Positions 7,229 to 14,554 of a stretch of 19,438 nucleotides of DNA are shown here, in pieces. Within the stretch, counting starts at the first letter, position 1. Every line of letters begins with the position of its first letter. This DNA comes from UBA2897 sp036733925 (GTDB taxonomy: Bacteria; Bacillota; Negativicutes; Selenomonadales; Selenomonadaceae): contig DAIMZO010000029.1 in the NCBI GenBank assembly GCA_036733925.1, positions 1 through 19,438 of the forward strand, written 5' to 3'. Under the pieces are notes generated by a model. The model saw nothing but the letters and a program-made list of their open reading frames with translations. It had not been told where the DNA came from and searched no databases. A program made the position numbers and the translations under genes.

Positions 7229-8344
7229 TCAATTCGAACTTGCTGGCATTTCGGCGAGGGTGACGCTTGCGGTCTGAGTGCTGCCGTTGCGGTCGAAGGT
7301 GACGGTGACTTTGTCGCCGACGGCGTGCTGTTCGAGGGCCTCGTGGAGGTCGGCGATGGTCTCGACTTTCTGGTCATCGACCTGCGTGATGATGTCGCCA
7401 CGCAAGAGACCGGCCTTGTCGGCCGGGCCGCCCGACACGAGCTTCACGAGGAACACGCCCTTGCCGCTGACCTGGTAGCCGTACTGCGCCGCGACGTTCG
7501 CGTCGATGACGGAGGCGCCGATGTACGGGCGCGTGACATGACCTTTCTCGATGAGCTGGTCGGCGATGCGCTTCACGGTGTTCGACGGGATGGCGAAGCC
7601 CATGCCCTCGACGCCGCTCTGCACGAGTTTCGCGCTGTTGATGCCGATGACCTCACCGTCCGCGTTGACGAGCGCGCCGCCGGAGTTGCCCGGGTTGATT
7701 GCCGCATCGGTCTGAATCAGGCGCAGCTGGCTGCCGCCCGCCTCGATGGTGCGGTTCAGCGCCGAGATAACGCCGGCCGTCACGGAGCCCGAGAACTCCT
7801 CGCCGAGCGGGTTGCCGATCGCGATGGCCGGCTCGCCGACCACCGTCTCATCGCTGTTGCCGAAAGCAGCCGTTGGGAGATCCGAGGCCTCCACCTTCAC
7901 AACCGCGAGATCCGAGAGCTCGTCCGTGCCGACGACCTTCGCGTCCAATGTGCGGCCGTCCGCGAGCGAGACCGTCAGGCTGTCCGCGCCGTTCACGACG
8001 TGGTTGTTCGTCACGATGTAGCCGTCCGAGCGGATGATGACGCCGGAGCCCTCGCCCTGCGTCTCCTCATCGGTCTGCTTGCTGAATATCCCGCGCTGCA
8101 CCTGCGCTTTGTTCGCGATGCCGACCACGGCCGGGCCGACCTTTTCCGAAGCCGTCACGATAGCCGTCTTGCGGTCGCCCGTGAGCTCCTCAGCCGACGT
8201 CTGCTGCCGCTGCGATGCGGTCTGCGACGTGCTGGCGGCCGGCGCCCCGCTGTGCGAGTATCCGAGATAGAACGCGCCGCCCAGCAAGACGAGCGCCGCG
8301 ACGACCACCGCAAAGATGGTCTTCTTCTTCGCCTGTATCTTCAT
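7229..8344 (-). CDS. htrA: HtrA/DegP-family trypsin-like serine protease with one PDZ domain
   Basis: HtrA proteases handle misfolded proteins at the cell envelope. The 371-residue protein has a basic N-terminus (KIQAKKK) and a membrane segment at about 9-28, so it is probably anchored with the protease outside the cytoplasm. A Ser/Gln/Thr-rich linker (about 33-52) follows. The trypsin domain shows the full triad: His115 in TNNHVV, Asp145 in SDLAVVKV, and Ser221 in NPGNSGGALV. A single C-terminal PDZ domain spans about 275-365. I chose ATG at 8344 because GAGGTGAAGG lies just upstream and the membrane segment follows; an open frame to 8443 would begin inside the promoter region. No T-rich terminator of its own is evident after the stop. 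Confidence 0.93.
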   Translation of the reverse strand: MKIQAKKKTIFAVVVAALVLLGGAFYLGYSHSGAPAASTSQTASQRQQTSAEELTGDRKTAIVTASEKVGPAVVGIANKAQVQRGIFSKQTDEETQGEGSGVIIRSDGYIVTNNHVVNGADSLTVSLADGRTLDAKVVGTDELSDLAVVKVEASDLPTAAFGNSDETVVGEPAIAIGNPLGEEFSGSVTAGVISALNRTIEAGGSQLRLIQTDAAINPGNSGGALVNADGEVIGINSAKLVQSGVEGMGFAIPSNTVKRIADQLIEKGHVTRPYIGASVIDANVAAQYGYQVSGKGVFLVKLVSGGPADKAGLLRGDIITQVDDQKVETIADLHEALEQHAVGDKVTVTFDRNGSTQTASVTLAEMPASSN

Positions 8345-8392
8345 GTCCTTCACCTCAAACAGAATCCCACGCAATATCCTGCGTTCAACTCC

Positions 8393-8425
8393 ATTATACG
8401 CGCCCGGCTGAAAATCTTCTGACAA
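8393..8425 (-). promoter_or_regulatory. possible htrA promoter
   Basis: On the minus strand a perfect TATAAT (8398-8393) lies about 50 bases before the htrA start. TTGTCA (8425-8420) lies upstream, but the 21-base spacing is too long for a standard promoter, so an activator or a different -35 may be used. Confidence 0.4.
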
Positions 8426-8450
8426 TGGCAGGATCCGAAGCAAAGCAATA

Positions 8451-8489
8451 CAAAAATATCCGCAGGAAAATCTTTCCCTTCCTGCGGAT
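8451..8489 (-). terminator. intrinsic terminator of the UxaA/SAF operon
   Basis: ATCCGCAGGAA (8458-8468) pairs with TTCCTGCGGAT (8479-8489), an 11-bp stem with a 10-base loop. On the minus strand it is followed by ATATTTTTG. It lies between the dehydratase operon and htrA, both read leftward, so it should insulate htrA. Confidence 0.8.
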
Positions 8490-8499
8490 TTCTTGTAAA

Positions 8500-8609
8500 A
8501 TAGATTTCATGAGGCATACCTAACGGTAGGCGGCTGAATCTTACCCCCGGATGAGGGGGCGATGCGGCGCACGATACGCTTCCGTTCGTGCGCCAGCCCC
8601 TCTTTTTTT
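8500..8609 (+). ncRNA. candidate small RNA, terminator-ended, antisense to the 3' region of the UxaA operon
   Basis: No gene lies on the plus strand here, yet there is a clear stack of RNA structures ending in an intrinsic terminator. CCTA-ACGG-TAGG (8519-8530) forms a tetraloop hairpin. CCCCC (8544-8548) pairs with GGGGG (8555-8559). GGCGCACGA (8566-8574) pairs with TCGTGCGCC (8586-8594) and is followed by GCCCCTC and seven T. The GGGGG can alternatively pair with the CCCC at 8597-8600, giving two exclusive folds. A promoter is not clear; TTGTAA (8493-8498) and CATACC (8515-8520) at 16 bases are weak. It could be a trans-acting sRNA, an antisense regulator, or a relic of a type I antitoxin. 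I do not recognise the family. Confidence 0.45.
8566..8609 (+). terminator. strong plus-strand intrinsic terminator
   Basis: The 9-bp GGCGCACGA/TCGTGCGCC stem is extended inside by ACG/CGT with one bulge. It is followed by A-GCCCCTC and a T7 run (8603-8609). On the minus strand there is no T-run after the hairpin, so it terminates plus-strand transcripts, although no plus-strand gene lies upstream. Confidence 0.75.
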
Positions 8610-8628
8610 GACGCCAGTCAGAAAGGAC

Positions 8629-9789
8629 TCAGACAAAGCGGCAGACATGGTCGACGGCAATGTCGGAGAACCCATAGGTCTCGGCCTTCGTCAGGCGGCC
8701 GTCCGCGATGTCATGGATCTTGCCGAGCAACATCTCGCCGGCCTCGACAATCGTCTTCTCCCCGCTGAGGATTGGTGACAAATCCGCGTCCATATTGTCC
8801 TCCATCCAGCTGTAGGTATGGGCGTTGGCCGTGACCTTGCATACCGGCACGATGGCGTTGCCCGTCGGCGTGCCGCGACCCGTCGTGAAGATGACGACCT
8901 GGCAGCCCGCCGCGACCATCGACGTCACCGACGAAATGTCGTAACCAGCCGTATCCATAACGATGGCACCCTGTTTCGTCGGACGCTCCGCCTGCTCGAG
9001 CACCTCGACGATGGGGCGCGTGCCGCCCTTGCGGATGCAGCCGAGGCTCTTTTCATCGATTGTCGAAAGGCCGCCCGCCTTGTTCCCCGGCGTCGGCTGA
9101 CCCGCGCGGCAGTCCTGCCCGGCCGCGAGCAGATGCTTCTCGTAGGCTTCGCAGACGCGGATGATCTGGTCGTGGATTTCCGGCGTCGCCGCGCGGCGCG
9201 CGAGCACGTGCTCCCCGCCAATCCACTCGATGGATTCGCTCATGATGGTCGATGCGCCGAGGTCGACGAGCCGGTCGCTGAGATTGCCGACCGCCGGATT
9301 CGAGGCGATGCCCGACGTCGCGTCGCTGCCGCCGCACTCGATGCCCATCAGGAGCTCGGAGATGTCGAACCGTTCCTTCTGCTGCATGCCGGCTTCCGCG
9401 GCCATCTCCCGCGCCGCCCGCACAGCCTTCTCGATGGTCTTGAGCGTGCCGCCCTCTTCCTGGATGCCGAAAGACACGACAGGCTTTGAAGTCAGCGTCT
9501 GGATTTTCTCGCGCAGCTTGGCGTGCGGCACGGTCTCGCAGCCGAGTCCTATGATGACGACGCCGTAGACATTCGGATTGAGCGCAAAGCCTGTCAGGAC
9601 TTTCTGGCTCATGGCCGTATTCGCCGCGACATCACTGCAGCCCGTGTTGAATACGATGTTGACGGCGCCGCGCACCTGCGAGGCGACGATGCGGCAGCTC
9701 TCACTGCCGCAGGCACAGGTCGGCAGAATCAGCACATGATTGCGGATGCCCGGACGGCCCTCTTTCCGACGATACCCATAAAACTCCAT
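8629..9789 (-). CDS. UxaA/SuyB-family dehydratase or lyase, large subunit
   Basis: This family removes water (altronate, galactarate) or sulfite (sulfolactate) from sugar-acid-like substrates and often works as a large subunit paired with a small SAF protein, as here. The 386-residue length is normal. It begins FYGYRRKEGRPGIRNHVLILPT, followed by FNTGCSDVAANT, NPNVYGVVIIGLGCE, and the conserved GIECGGSDATSGIASNPAVG; the C-terminal half has VMDTAGYDISSVTSMVAAGC and TTGRGTPTGNAIVPVCKVTAN. I chose ATG 9789 (the GTG at 9792 lies too near GGGGGAGG). It starts 15 bases after the small subunit. The substrate cannot be assigned: the usual H-x-HGC segment reads NTGC here, and no sugar-acid pathway gene is adjacent. 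Confidence 0.85.
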   Translation of the reverse strand: MEFYGYRRKEGRPGIRNHVLILPTCACGSESCRIVASQVRGAVNIVFNTGCSDVAANTAMSQKVLTGFALNPNVYGVVIIGLGCETVPHAKLREKIQTLTSKPVVSFGIQEEGGTLKTIEKAVRAAREMAAEAGMQQKERFDISELLMGIECGGSDATSGIASNPAVGNLSDRLVDLGASTIMSESIEWIGGEHVLARRAATPEIHDQIIRVCEAYEKHLLAAGQDCRAGQPTPGNKAGGLSTIDEKSLGCIRKGGTRPIVEVLEQAERPTKQGAIVMDTAGYDISSVTSMVAAGCQVVIFTTGRGTPTGNAIVPVCKVTANAHTYSWMEDNMDADLSPILSGEKTIVEAGEMLLGKIHDIADGRLTKAETYGFSDIAVDHVCRFV

Positions 9790-9804
9790 CACAAACCTCC
9801 CCCT

Positions 9805-10107
9805 TCAGTCCTTCAAGACATACTCACTGGCATAGTCACGCGGCACGCTGTGGATATTCTCATGCGACACCCAGCCGCCCTGCTCGATATCCCGGTCGGC
9901 CTCGCCGATGATCTCGCCGTACTTGATGACGGCCTCGCCCTTGCCGATGGGCCGTAGCGCAATCTTGTGCCAGATAGGGATATCCTCAGCCGCTTTCACC
10001 TCGACCTTCTGCTCGCCCACGGCCACCACCGTGTCCCCTGTCCGAACCTCGTCCGTGCAAGTCGCGACATTGTCCTTCAAATCCAAAAGAACCGCTTTTC
10101 TCTCCAT
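9805..10107 (-). CDS. SAF-domain protein, small subunit of the UxaA/SuyB-type enzyme
   Basis: SAF-domain small subunits (UxaA N-terminal domain, SuyA) pair with the large subunit encoded next. The 100-residue protein follows the fold pattern: DNVATCTDEVRTGDTV, a central IPIWHKIALRPIGKGEAVIKYGEIIGEA, then DIEQGGWVSHENI and a tail ending EYVLKD. Two positions look unusual for the family: IPIWHKIAL, where IPFGHKIAL or RGHKFAL is common, and WVSHEN, where (H)VHxHN is common. The start ATG 10107 has a strong SD, AGGAGGGG, six bases upstream; the open frame further upstream to 10161 covers the promoter. It is the first gene of the two-gene operon. Confidence 0.83.
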   Translation of the reverse strand: MERKAVLLDLKDNVATCTDEVRTGDTVVAVGEQKVEVKAAEDIPIWHKIALRPIGKGEAVIKYGEIIGEADRDIEQGGWVSHENIHSVPRDYASEYVLKD

Positions 10108-10140
10108 TTCTTTCCCCTCCTGATGAATCAGCATGGTTTC

Positions 10141-10169
10141 ATTATAGACGATTCCCGCCAAAAGAAAAG
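10141..10169 (-). promoter_or_regulatory. possible promoter of the SAF/UxaA operon
   Basis: On the minus strand a perfect TATAAT (10146-10141) lies 33 bases before the small-subunit start. The -35 region is a poor TTTTC-rich match (about 10164-10170). Transcription would begin near 10134. Confidence 0.45.
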
Positions 10170-10221
10170 AAGTATAATCCGATAAAGCAATCGGTTTTTC
10201 CTATGTTCATGCTCGATGTGA

Positions 10222-10258
10222 CAAAAGCGCGGATGCACACTAGGTCAACCTGTCCGCG
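10222..10258 (-). terminator. possible terminator after the decayed ferredoxin operon
   Basis: On the minus strand CGCGGA pairs with TCCGCG (10253-10258 with 10228-10233), with a small AGG/CCT stem inside, followed by CTTTTG. It lies 17 bases after the end of the frameshifted gene. The T-run is short. Confidence 0.45.
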
Positions 10259-10274
10259 GATTACACCATGCCTT

Positions 10275-10485
10275 TTAATGGATGCCATAGCTCGCGCGGA
10301 AGCGGCGGTTGATTTCTTCGATTTCCATTTTGCCGTCGATGTAGGGCTGGAAGGCGTCGTAGGGGTCGCCCACACCAAGAGCGCAGCCGGAGCAGTTCTC
10401 GCAAGCCGGATTCGCAGTTCAGAGAGCGGCGGACGATCTCCTCCCGCTCCTCGCGCGTCGTATCTTTGATCAACAGATTTTTCAT
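10275..10485 (-). pseudogene. small Cys-rich protein gene broken by a one-base frameshift
   Basis: From ATG 10485 the frame reads MKNLLIKDTTREEREEIVRR, then SLNCESG. The codon TTG at 10404-10402 then throws it out of frame into Arg-rich nonsense. Removing one T there restores CESGCENCSGC, then ALGVGDPYDAFQPYIDGKM and EIEEINRRFRASYGIH, ending at TAA 10277-10275. The 211-base span is one more than a multiple of three, which fits a single insertion. The rebuilt product is 69 residues with a CxxxCxxCxxC cluster and resembles small Cys-rich proteins seen beside ferredoxin-type genes. Its function is unknown; metal or iron-sulfur binding is inferred. It starts 10 bases after the nitroreductase remnant and was probably its operon partner. 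A sequencing error is an alternative. Confidence 0.7.
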
Positions 10486-10495
10486 CGTAATCTTT

Positions 10496-10828
10496 CTACT
10501 TGAGGATAGTGACGTTTTTCGTCTTCCGTTGCGGCGTCCTTGCGTATCTGACATTGGGAATCCCCAGCGCCATGATGAAGCTGAGCCGCGCCTCGCTGTC
10601 AACCGTCATCACCGGCGCTGAATCAGCAGGGTCAAGTCCATCGAAGGAAAACGCACCTGCCGGACAGATGCTGAGGCAGTGCTGGCAAGCAATGCACATT
10701 TCCGCTCCACCGCTGATATAGCGCGGCACCCTGCTCTCGTCGAACTCCAGACAGGAAGCCACACAATCGCGGATACACAAGCCGCAGTGGATGCATTTTT
10801 CCTTGTCAATGCGGATGAAATGTTGCAC
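10496..10828 (-). pseudogene. ferredoxin-nitroreductase gene with internal deletion of the nitroreductase core
   Basis: The 110-residue frame starts at GTG 10828 with a strong SD (GGAGG, 10839-10835). Residues 8-60 are a two-cluster 4Fe-4S ferredoxin domain: Cys12, 15, 18 and 22, then Cys45, 48, 51 and 55, in CIHCGLCIRDC and CIACQHCLSICPAGA. In related proteins this domain is followed by a flavin nitroreductase domain of roughly 170 residues. Here, after about DPADSAPVM (residue 74), it passes directly to RLSFIMALGIPNVRYARTPQRK, which looks like the C-terminal strand and tail of such nitroreductases. The flavin-binding core is therefore missing by an in-frame deletion. The product could still be expressed as a small ferredoxin. 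The next gene downstream is also broken, so operon decay is the simplest reading. Confidence 0.72.
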
Positions 10829-10927
10829 GATTATCCTCCTTATCCTATTCAGACTCTCCTGAGACTTATTTTACACGGAAATCCGATGTAAGGCTATTGT
10901 TTTTTTATATTCATCCTCGATAGGGTA

Positions 10928-10966
10928 CAGAAAAGCCACGGTGTTTTCTACATCGTGGCTTTTCTG
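10928..10966 (-). terminator. intrinsic terminator after ileS
   Basis: CAGAAAAGCCACG (10928-10940) and CGTGGCTTTTCTG (10954-10966) form a perfect 13-bp stem with a 13-base loop. It lies 52 bases after the ileS stop on the minus strand; the T4 within the stem end gives either direction some terminator character. Confidence 0.75.
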
Positions 10967-11017
10967 TTGGCGGGAATCGGCTTTTTGCCGGATTTGCCTA
11001 TGATTCCGTTCTCGGGT

Positions 11018-14000
11018 TTATTTGACGGCGATGGTGATGTGCTCGCCGTTGATATTCCAGTCTTTCTGGTGGCCGTCGAGGGAACCGTAGGTGACGGTGT
11101 CGGCGAGGGTGACTTTTTTCAGCATGTCCTCGCGAGCCTTGACGACGTTCTCGAGCTTCTCATTGCCGGAGAGGTAGACGGCGATGTGGTCGGTGACCTC
11201 GTAGCCGTTCTCTTTGCGCATGGTCTGAACCTTGCTGATGATCTCGCGGACGAAGCCCTCGTCGATGAGGTCCTGCGTGAGCGTGGTCTTGAGCGCGACG
11301 GTCACGCCATTGTAGCGCTGGCAGTTGTAGCCCTCGGTCTGTGCCATCGTGACGTCGACGTCTTCTTTGGTGAGCGTGAGATTGCCGTCATCGAGGTGGA
11401 GCTTGAGCTCGCCGGTGCGCTCAAGTTCCTCTTTGGCCGCGTGGCCATTCAGGGCTTTCAGCGCTTTCTGTACGACGCCCATCCGCTTGCCGACCTTCGG
11501 GCCGAGCACGTGGAACTGCGGCTTGAATGTGTAGGTCAGGTACGCCTCCATGTCATCTTTGAACACGACATTCTTGACGTTGAGCTCGTCCTCGACAATC
11601 TCTTTGTAGAAGTCCGGCAGCACGACCGGTGCCTTGACGTACATCTCGCCGACCGGCTGGCGGTTCTTGATGTTCGCCTCGTTGCGCGCGGCGCGGCCGA
11701 GCACGACGATCTGCAGAACCTCGCCCATGTTCTTCTCGAGCTCGGTATCGATATGCGCCTCGTTCGCGGCCGGGAAGTCGCAGAGATGCACGGACTCCGG
11801 CGCGTCTTTGTCGATGGAGCGCACGAGGTTCTGGTAGATGGACTCGGTCATGAACGGGATCATCGGCGCGGCGGCCTTTGCCGTCGTGACGAGCGCCGTG
11901 TAGAGCGTCATGTAGGCGTTCACCTTGTCCTGCTCCATGCCCTTCGCCCAGAAGCGCGCGCGGCTACGGCGCACGTACCAGTTCGAGAGCTCGTCGACGA
12001 ACTTCTCGAGGGCCTTCGCGGCCTCGGTGACCATGTAGTGCGAGAGGTCGCAGTCGACCGTCTTGACCATCGTGTTGAGGCGCGAGAGGCACCATTTATC
12101 CATGACGGAGAGCTTGTCGTAGTCGAGCGTGTACTTTGTCGCATCGAAGTTGTCGATGTTCGCGTAGAGCACGAAGAACGCGTAGGTGTTCCAGAGCGTG
12201 CCCATGAACTTGCGCTGGACTTCCTGCACGGCGTCGTCGTGGAAGCGGTTCGGCAGCCACGGCGCGCTGTTCTCGTAGAAATACCAGCGGATTGCGTCGG
12301 CGCCGTGCTTCTGCAGGGCTTCCATCGGGTCGACGGCGTTGCCCTTCGACTTCGACATCTTCTGCCCGTTCTTATCCTGCACGTGGCCGAGCACGATGAC
12401 GTTCTTGTACGGCGCGCAGTGGAACAGCAGCGTCGAGATCGCGATCAGCGAGTAGAACCAGCCGCGCGTCTGGTCGACGGCCTCGGAGATGAAGTCCGCC
12501 GGGAAGCGGTGCTGGAAGATTTCCTTGTTCTCAAACGGGTAATGCCACTGCGCAAAAGGCATGGAGCCGGAGTCGAACCAGCAGTCGATGACCTCGGGGA
12601 CGCGGTGCATCTCCTTGCCGCATTCCGGGCATTTGATCGTGACCTTATCGATGTACGGGCGGTGCAGCTCGATGTCATCCGGGCAGTTGTCGCTCATCGA
12701 TTTCAGTTCCTCAATAGAGCCGATGACGTGGTCGTGGCCGCATGCGCAGCGCCATACCGGCAGCGGCGTGCCCCAGTAGCGGTTGCGGGAAAGACCCCAG
12801 TCCTGCACATGCTCGAGCCAGTTGCCGAAACGGCCCTCACCAATGGATTTCGGGATCCAGTTGACCGTCTTGTTGTTCGCGACGAGCTCGTCCTTAACCG
12901 CGGTCATCTTGATGAACCAGGTCGGGAACGAATAGTAGAGGAGCGGCGTGTCGCAGCGCCAGCAATGCGGATAGCTATGCGTGAATTCCGGCGCCTTGAA
13001 GAGCTTGCCCTGCTCTTTGAGATCCTCGAGGATCATCGGGTCGGCCTTCTTGACGAAGACGCCGCCCCACTTCGTCTCGCCCGTGAGCTCGCCCTTGCCG
13101 TTCACGAGGTTCACAAAAGCGATGTCATAGCGCTTGCAGACGCGGCTATCGTCTTCGCCGTATGCCGGGGCCATGTGGACGATGCCCGTGCCGTCTTCGG
13201 TTGTGACGTAGTCATCGCAGGTCACGATGAAGGCTTTCTTGCCACGCTTTGCCTGCTGCGCGACGGCCTTGTCCGCGAACGGGTAAAGCGGCTCGTATTC
13301 CTTGTACTCGAGATCCTTGCCCTTGCAGCGGGCGACGACCTTGCACTCGCCCTCGACGCCCTCGAACACCTTGTCGACGAGCGCCTCGGCGAGGATGTAG
13401 CTCTTGCCGTTCACTTCAAGCTTCACGTAGTCGACGTCCGGGTTCACGCAGAGCGCGAGGTTCGACGGGAGCGTCCACGGCGTCGTCGTCCATGCGAGGT
13501 AATAGGTATTGTCCTCGTCCTTCGCCTGAAACGTCACCATCGCGGAGCGCTCCGTGACGTCCTTGTAGCCCTGCGCGACCTCGTGTGAGGAGAGCGGCGT
13601 GCCGCAGCGCGGGCAGTACGGGACGACCTTGTAGCCCTCGTAGAGCAGGCCCTTCTTCCAGATTTCCTTGAGCGCCCACCACTCAGACTCGATGAAGTTG
13701 TTTTCATAAGTAATATAGGGGTGCTCCATATCCGCCCAGAAGCCGACGACATCGGAGAACTGCTCCCACATGCCCTTGTACTTCCAGACCGACTCGCGGC
13801 ACTTCTTGATGAACGGCTCGATGCCGTATTTCTCGATCTGCTCCTTGCCGTTGATGCCGATGGCCTTCTCGACCTCGAGCTCGACCGGCAGACCGTGCGT
13901 ATCCCAGCCTGCCTTGCGCAGGACGTTCTTGCCCTTCATCGAGGCGTAGCGCGGCAGCATATCCTTGATGACGCGCGTCAGCACGTGGCCGATATGCGGC

Positions 14001-14158
14001 TTGCCGTTCGCCGTCGGCGGGCCGTCGTAGAACGTGAACGTATCGCAGCCCTTGCGCTGATCCACCGCCTTCTGCGCGATGTGGTTGTCCCGCCAGAACT
14101 TCAGCACGCCTTTCTCGCGGTCGACAAAGTTCAGATTCGTGTCTACCTTCTGATACAA
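11018..14158 (-). CDS. ileS: isoleucyl-tRNA synthetase, type II (eukaryote-like)
   Basis: IleRS charges tRNA-Ile with isoleucine and edits mischarged valine. The 1046-residue protein has FTFYDGPPTANGKPHIGH with HIGH at 55-58, the CP1 editing domain (WTTTPWTLPSNLA; GTGIVHMAPAYGEDD), zinc-type Cys motifs, and KMSKS near residue 600 in GQKMSKSKGNAVDP. WFDSGSMPFAQWHYPFEN and EAVDQTRGWFYSL are of the type II (eukaryote-like) form; type I bacterial enzymes have a GSDQHRGWF-type motif there. Type II enzymes are generally less sensitive to mupirocin. I chose TTG 14158 because GGGGTGAG lies just upstream and the protein then begins MYQKVDTNLNFVDRE as in relatives; GTG 14167 is the alternative. It is controlled by the T-box upstream and followed by a terminator. 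Confidence 0.96.
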   Translation of the reverse strand: MYQKVDTNLNFVDREKGVLKFWRDNHIAQKAVDQRKGCDTFTFYDGPPTANGKPHIGHVLTRVIKDMLPRYASMKGKNVLRKAGWDTHGLPVELEVEKAIGINGKEQIEKYGIEPFIKKCRESVWKYKGMWEQFSDVVGFWADMEHPYITYENNFIESEWWALKEIWKKGLLYEGYKVVPYCPRCGTPLSSHEVAQGYKDVTERSAMVTFQAKDEDNTYYLAWTTTPWTLPSNLALCVNPDVDYVKLEVNGKSYILAEALVDKVFEGVEGECKVVARCKGKDLEYKEYEPLYPFADKAVAQQAKRGKKAFIVTCDDYVTTEDGTGIVHMAPAYGEDDSRVCKRYDIAFVNLVNGKGELTGETKWGGVFVKKADPMILEDLKEQGKLFKAPEFTHSYPHCWRCDTPLLYYSFPTWFIKMTAVKDELVANNKTVNWIPKSIGEGRFGNWLEHVQDWGLSRNRYWGTPLPVWRCACGHDHVIGSIEELKSMSDNCPDDIELHRPYIDKVTIKCPECGKEMHRVPEVIDCWFDSGSMPFAQWHYPFENKEIFQHRFPADFISEAVDQTRGWFYSLIAISTLLFHCAPYKNVIVLGHVQDKNGQKMSKSKGNAVDPMEALQKHGADAIRWYFYENSAPWLPNRFHDDAVQEVQRKFMGTLWNTYAFFVLYANIDNFDATKYTLDYDKLSVMDKWCLSRLNTMVKTVDCDLSHYMVTEAAKALEKFVDELSNWYVRRSRARFWAKGMEQDKVNAYMTLYTALVTTAKAAAPMIPFMTESIYQNLVRSIDKDAPESVHLCDFPAANEAHIDTELEKNMGEVLQIVVLGRAARNEANIKNRQPVGEMYVKAPVVLPDFYKEIVEDELNVKNVVFKDDMEAYLTYTFKPQFHVLGPKVGKRMGVVQKALKALNGHAAKEELERTGELKLHLDDGNLTLTKEDVDVTMAQTEGYNCQRYNGVTVALKTTLTQDLIDEGFVREIISKVQTMRKENGYEVTDHIAVYLSGNEKLENVVKAREDMLKKVTLADTVTYGSLDGHQKDWNINGEHITIAVK

Positions 14159-14199
14159 AATACTCACCCCATCTACGGTGTCCGCACTGCATGGATGCG

Positions 14200-14548
14200 T
14201 CCGCCAAAACAAAAAACCTGCACCCGAAAAGGACGCAGGTTACTTTCTTGCATAAACCACCTAATCTCATCACGTGCCAGCACACGCTATCCCATAACGG
14301 AGGAATCCGTCAAAGCTTACTTAGTGGATAGCAGGCATCCAATAAACGAAACTAAACGAAACGTCTCGGAAAGCCTCTATCCCATACGCACCGGAAGGCC
14401 GCGCTCGCCGCCCCGCCGATACCTGTTCAGCCCGCTGCTCCGGAGCGATGTTCCCCAGCCTCTCGTCACCGGCCTCGCACCAGCCGCCGGCTCGCTTCCA
14501 CGTCACGGAAGGGGAATGTATCTCCATCTGCGCATTTACATCTTGACA
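14200..14548 (-). promoter_or_regulatory. T-box leader (tRNA-Ile-sensing) of ileS
   Basis: T-box leaders bind uncharged tRNA and then prevent termination. On the minus strand the leader has Stem I with the K-turn/AG-bulge segment GAAGCGAGCCGGCGGCTGG and GGTGCGAGGCCGGT (about 14517-14475), and a specifier loop GAACATCGC with ATC, an isoleucine codon, at 14449-14447. The T-box reads TAGGTGGTTTATGC (about 14264-14251); its UGGU can pair with the ACCA end of tRNA-Ile. The antiterminator pairs AGGT with ACCT, which also forms part of the terminator stem (14241-14215), so the two folds exclude each other. The T-box is slightly divergent from AGGGUGGNACCGCG. Confidence 0.88.
14207..14241 (-). terminator. 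T-box regulated terminator in the ileS leader
   Basis: On the minus strand AACCTGC (14241-14235) pairs with GCAGGTT (14221-14215), with CC/GG inside, followed by a T-rich run TTTTTTGTTTT. It lies about 50 bases before the ileS start and overlaps the antiterminator. Confidence 0.85.
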
Positions 14549-14554
14549 ATGGCT

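Noticed and set aside
8394..8510. 38-codon minus-strand frame, possible small toxin
   Set aside because: It has no ribosome site, runs through the terminator hairpin at 8458-8489 and is not hydrophobic enough.
8515..8560. Guanidine-II or fluoride riboswitch
   Set aside because: One ACGG tetraloop hairpin is present but the second loop is GGATGA, the fluoride core motifs are missing, and no downstream plus-strand transporter gene exists.
10179..10194. CCGAT/ATCGG hairpin followed by TTTTT on the plus strand
   Set aside because: The stem has only 5 base pairs and no plus-strand gene is upstream.
10955..13588. 877-codon plus-strand open frame opposite ileS
   Set aside because: It is exactly antisense to a clear IleRS, is rich in Val, Leu, Arg, Asp and Glu from GC codon mirroring, and has no domain motif.
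14321..14527. 68-codon minus-strand frame in the ileS leader
   Set aside because: It lies inside Stem I of the T-box; the RNA structure explains the sequence.
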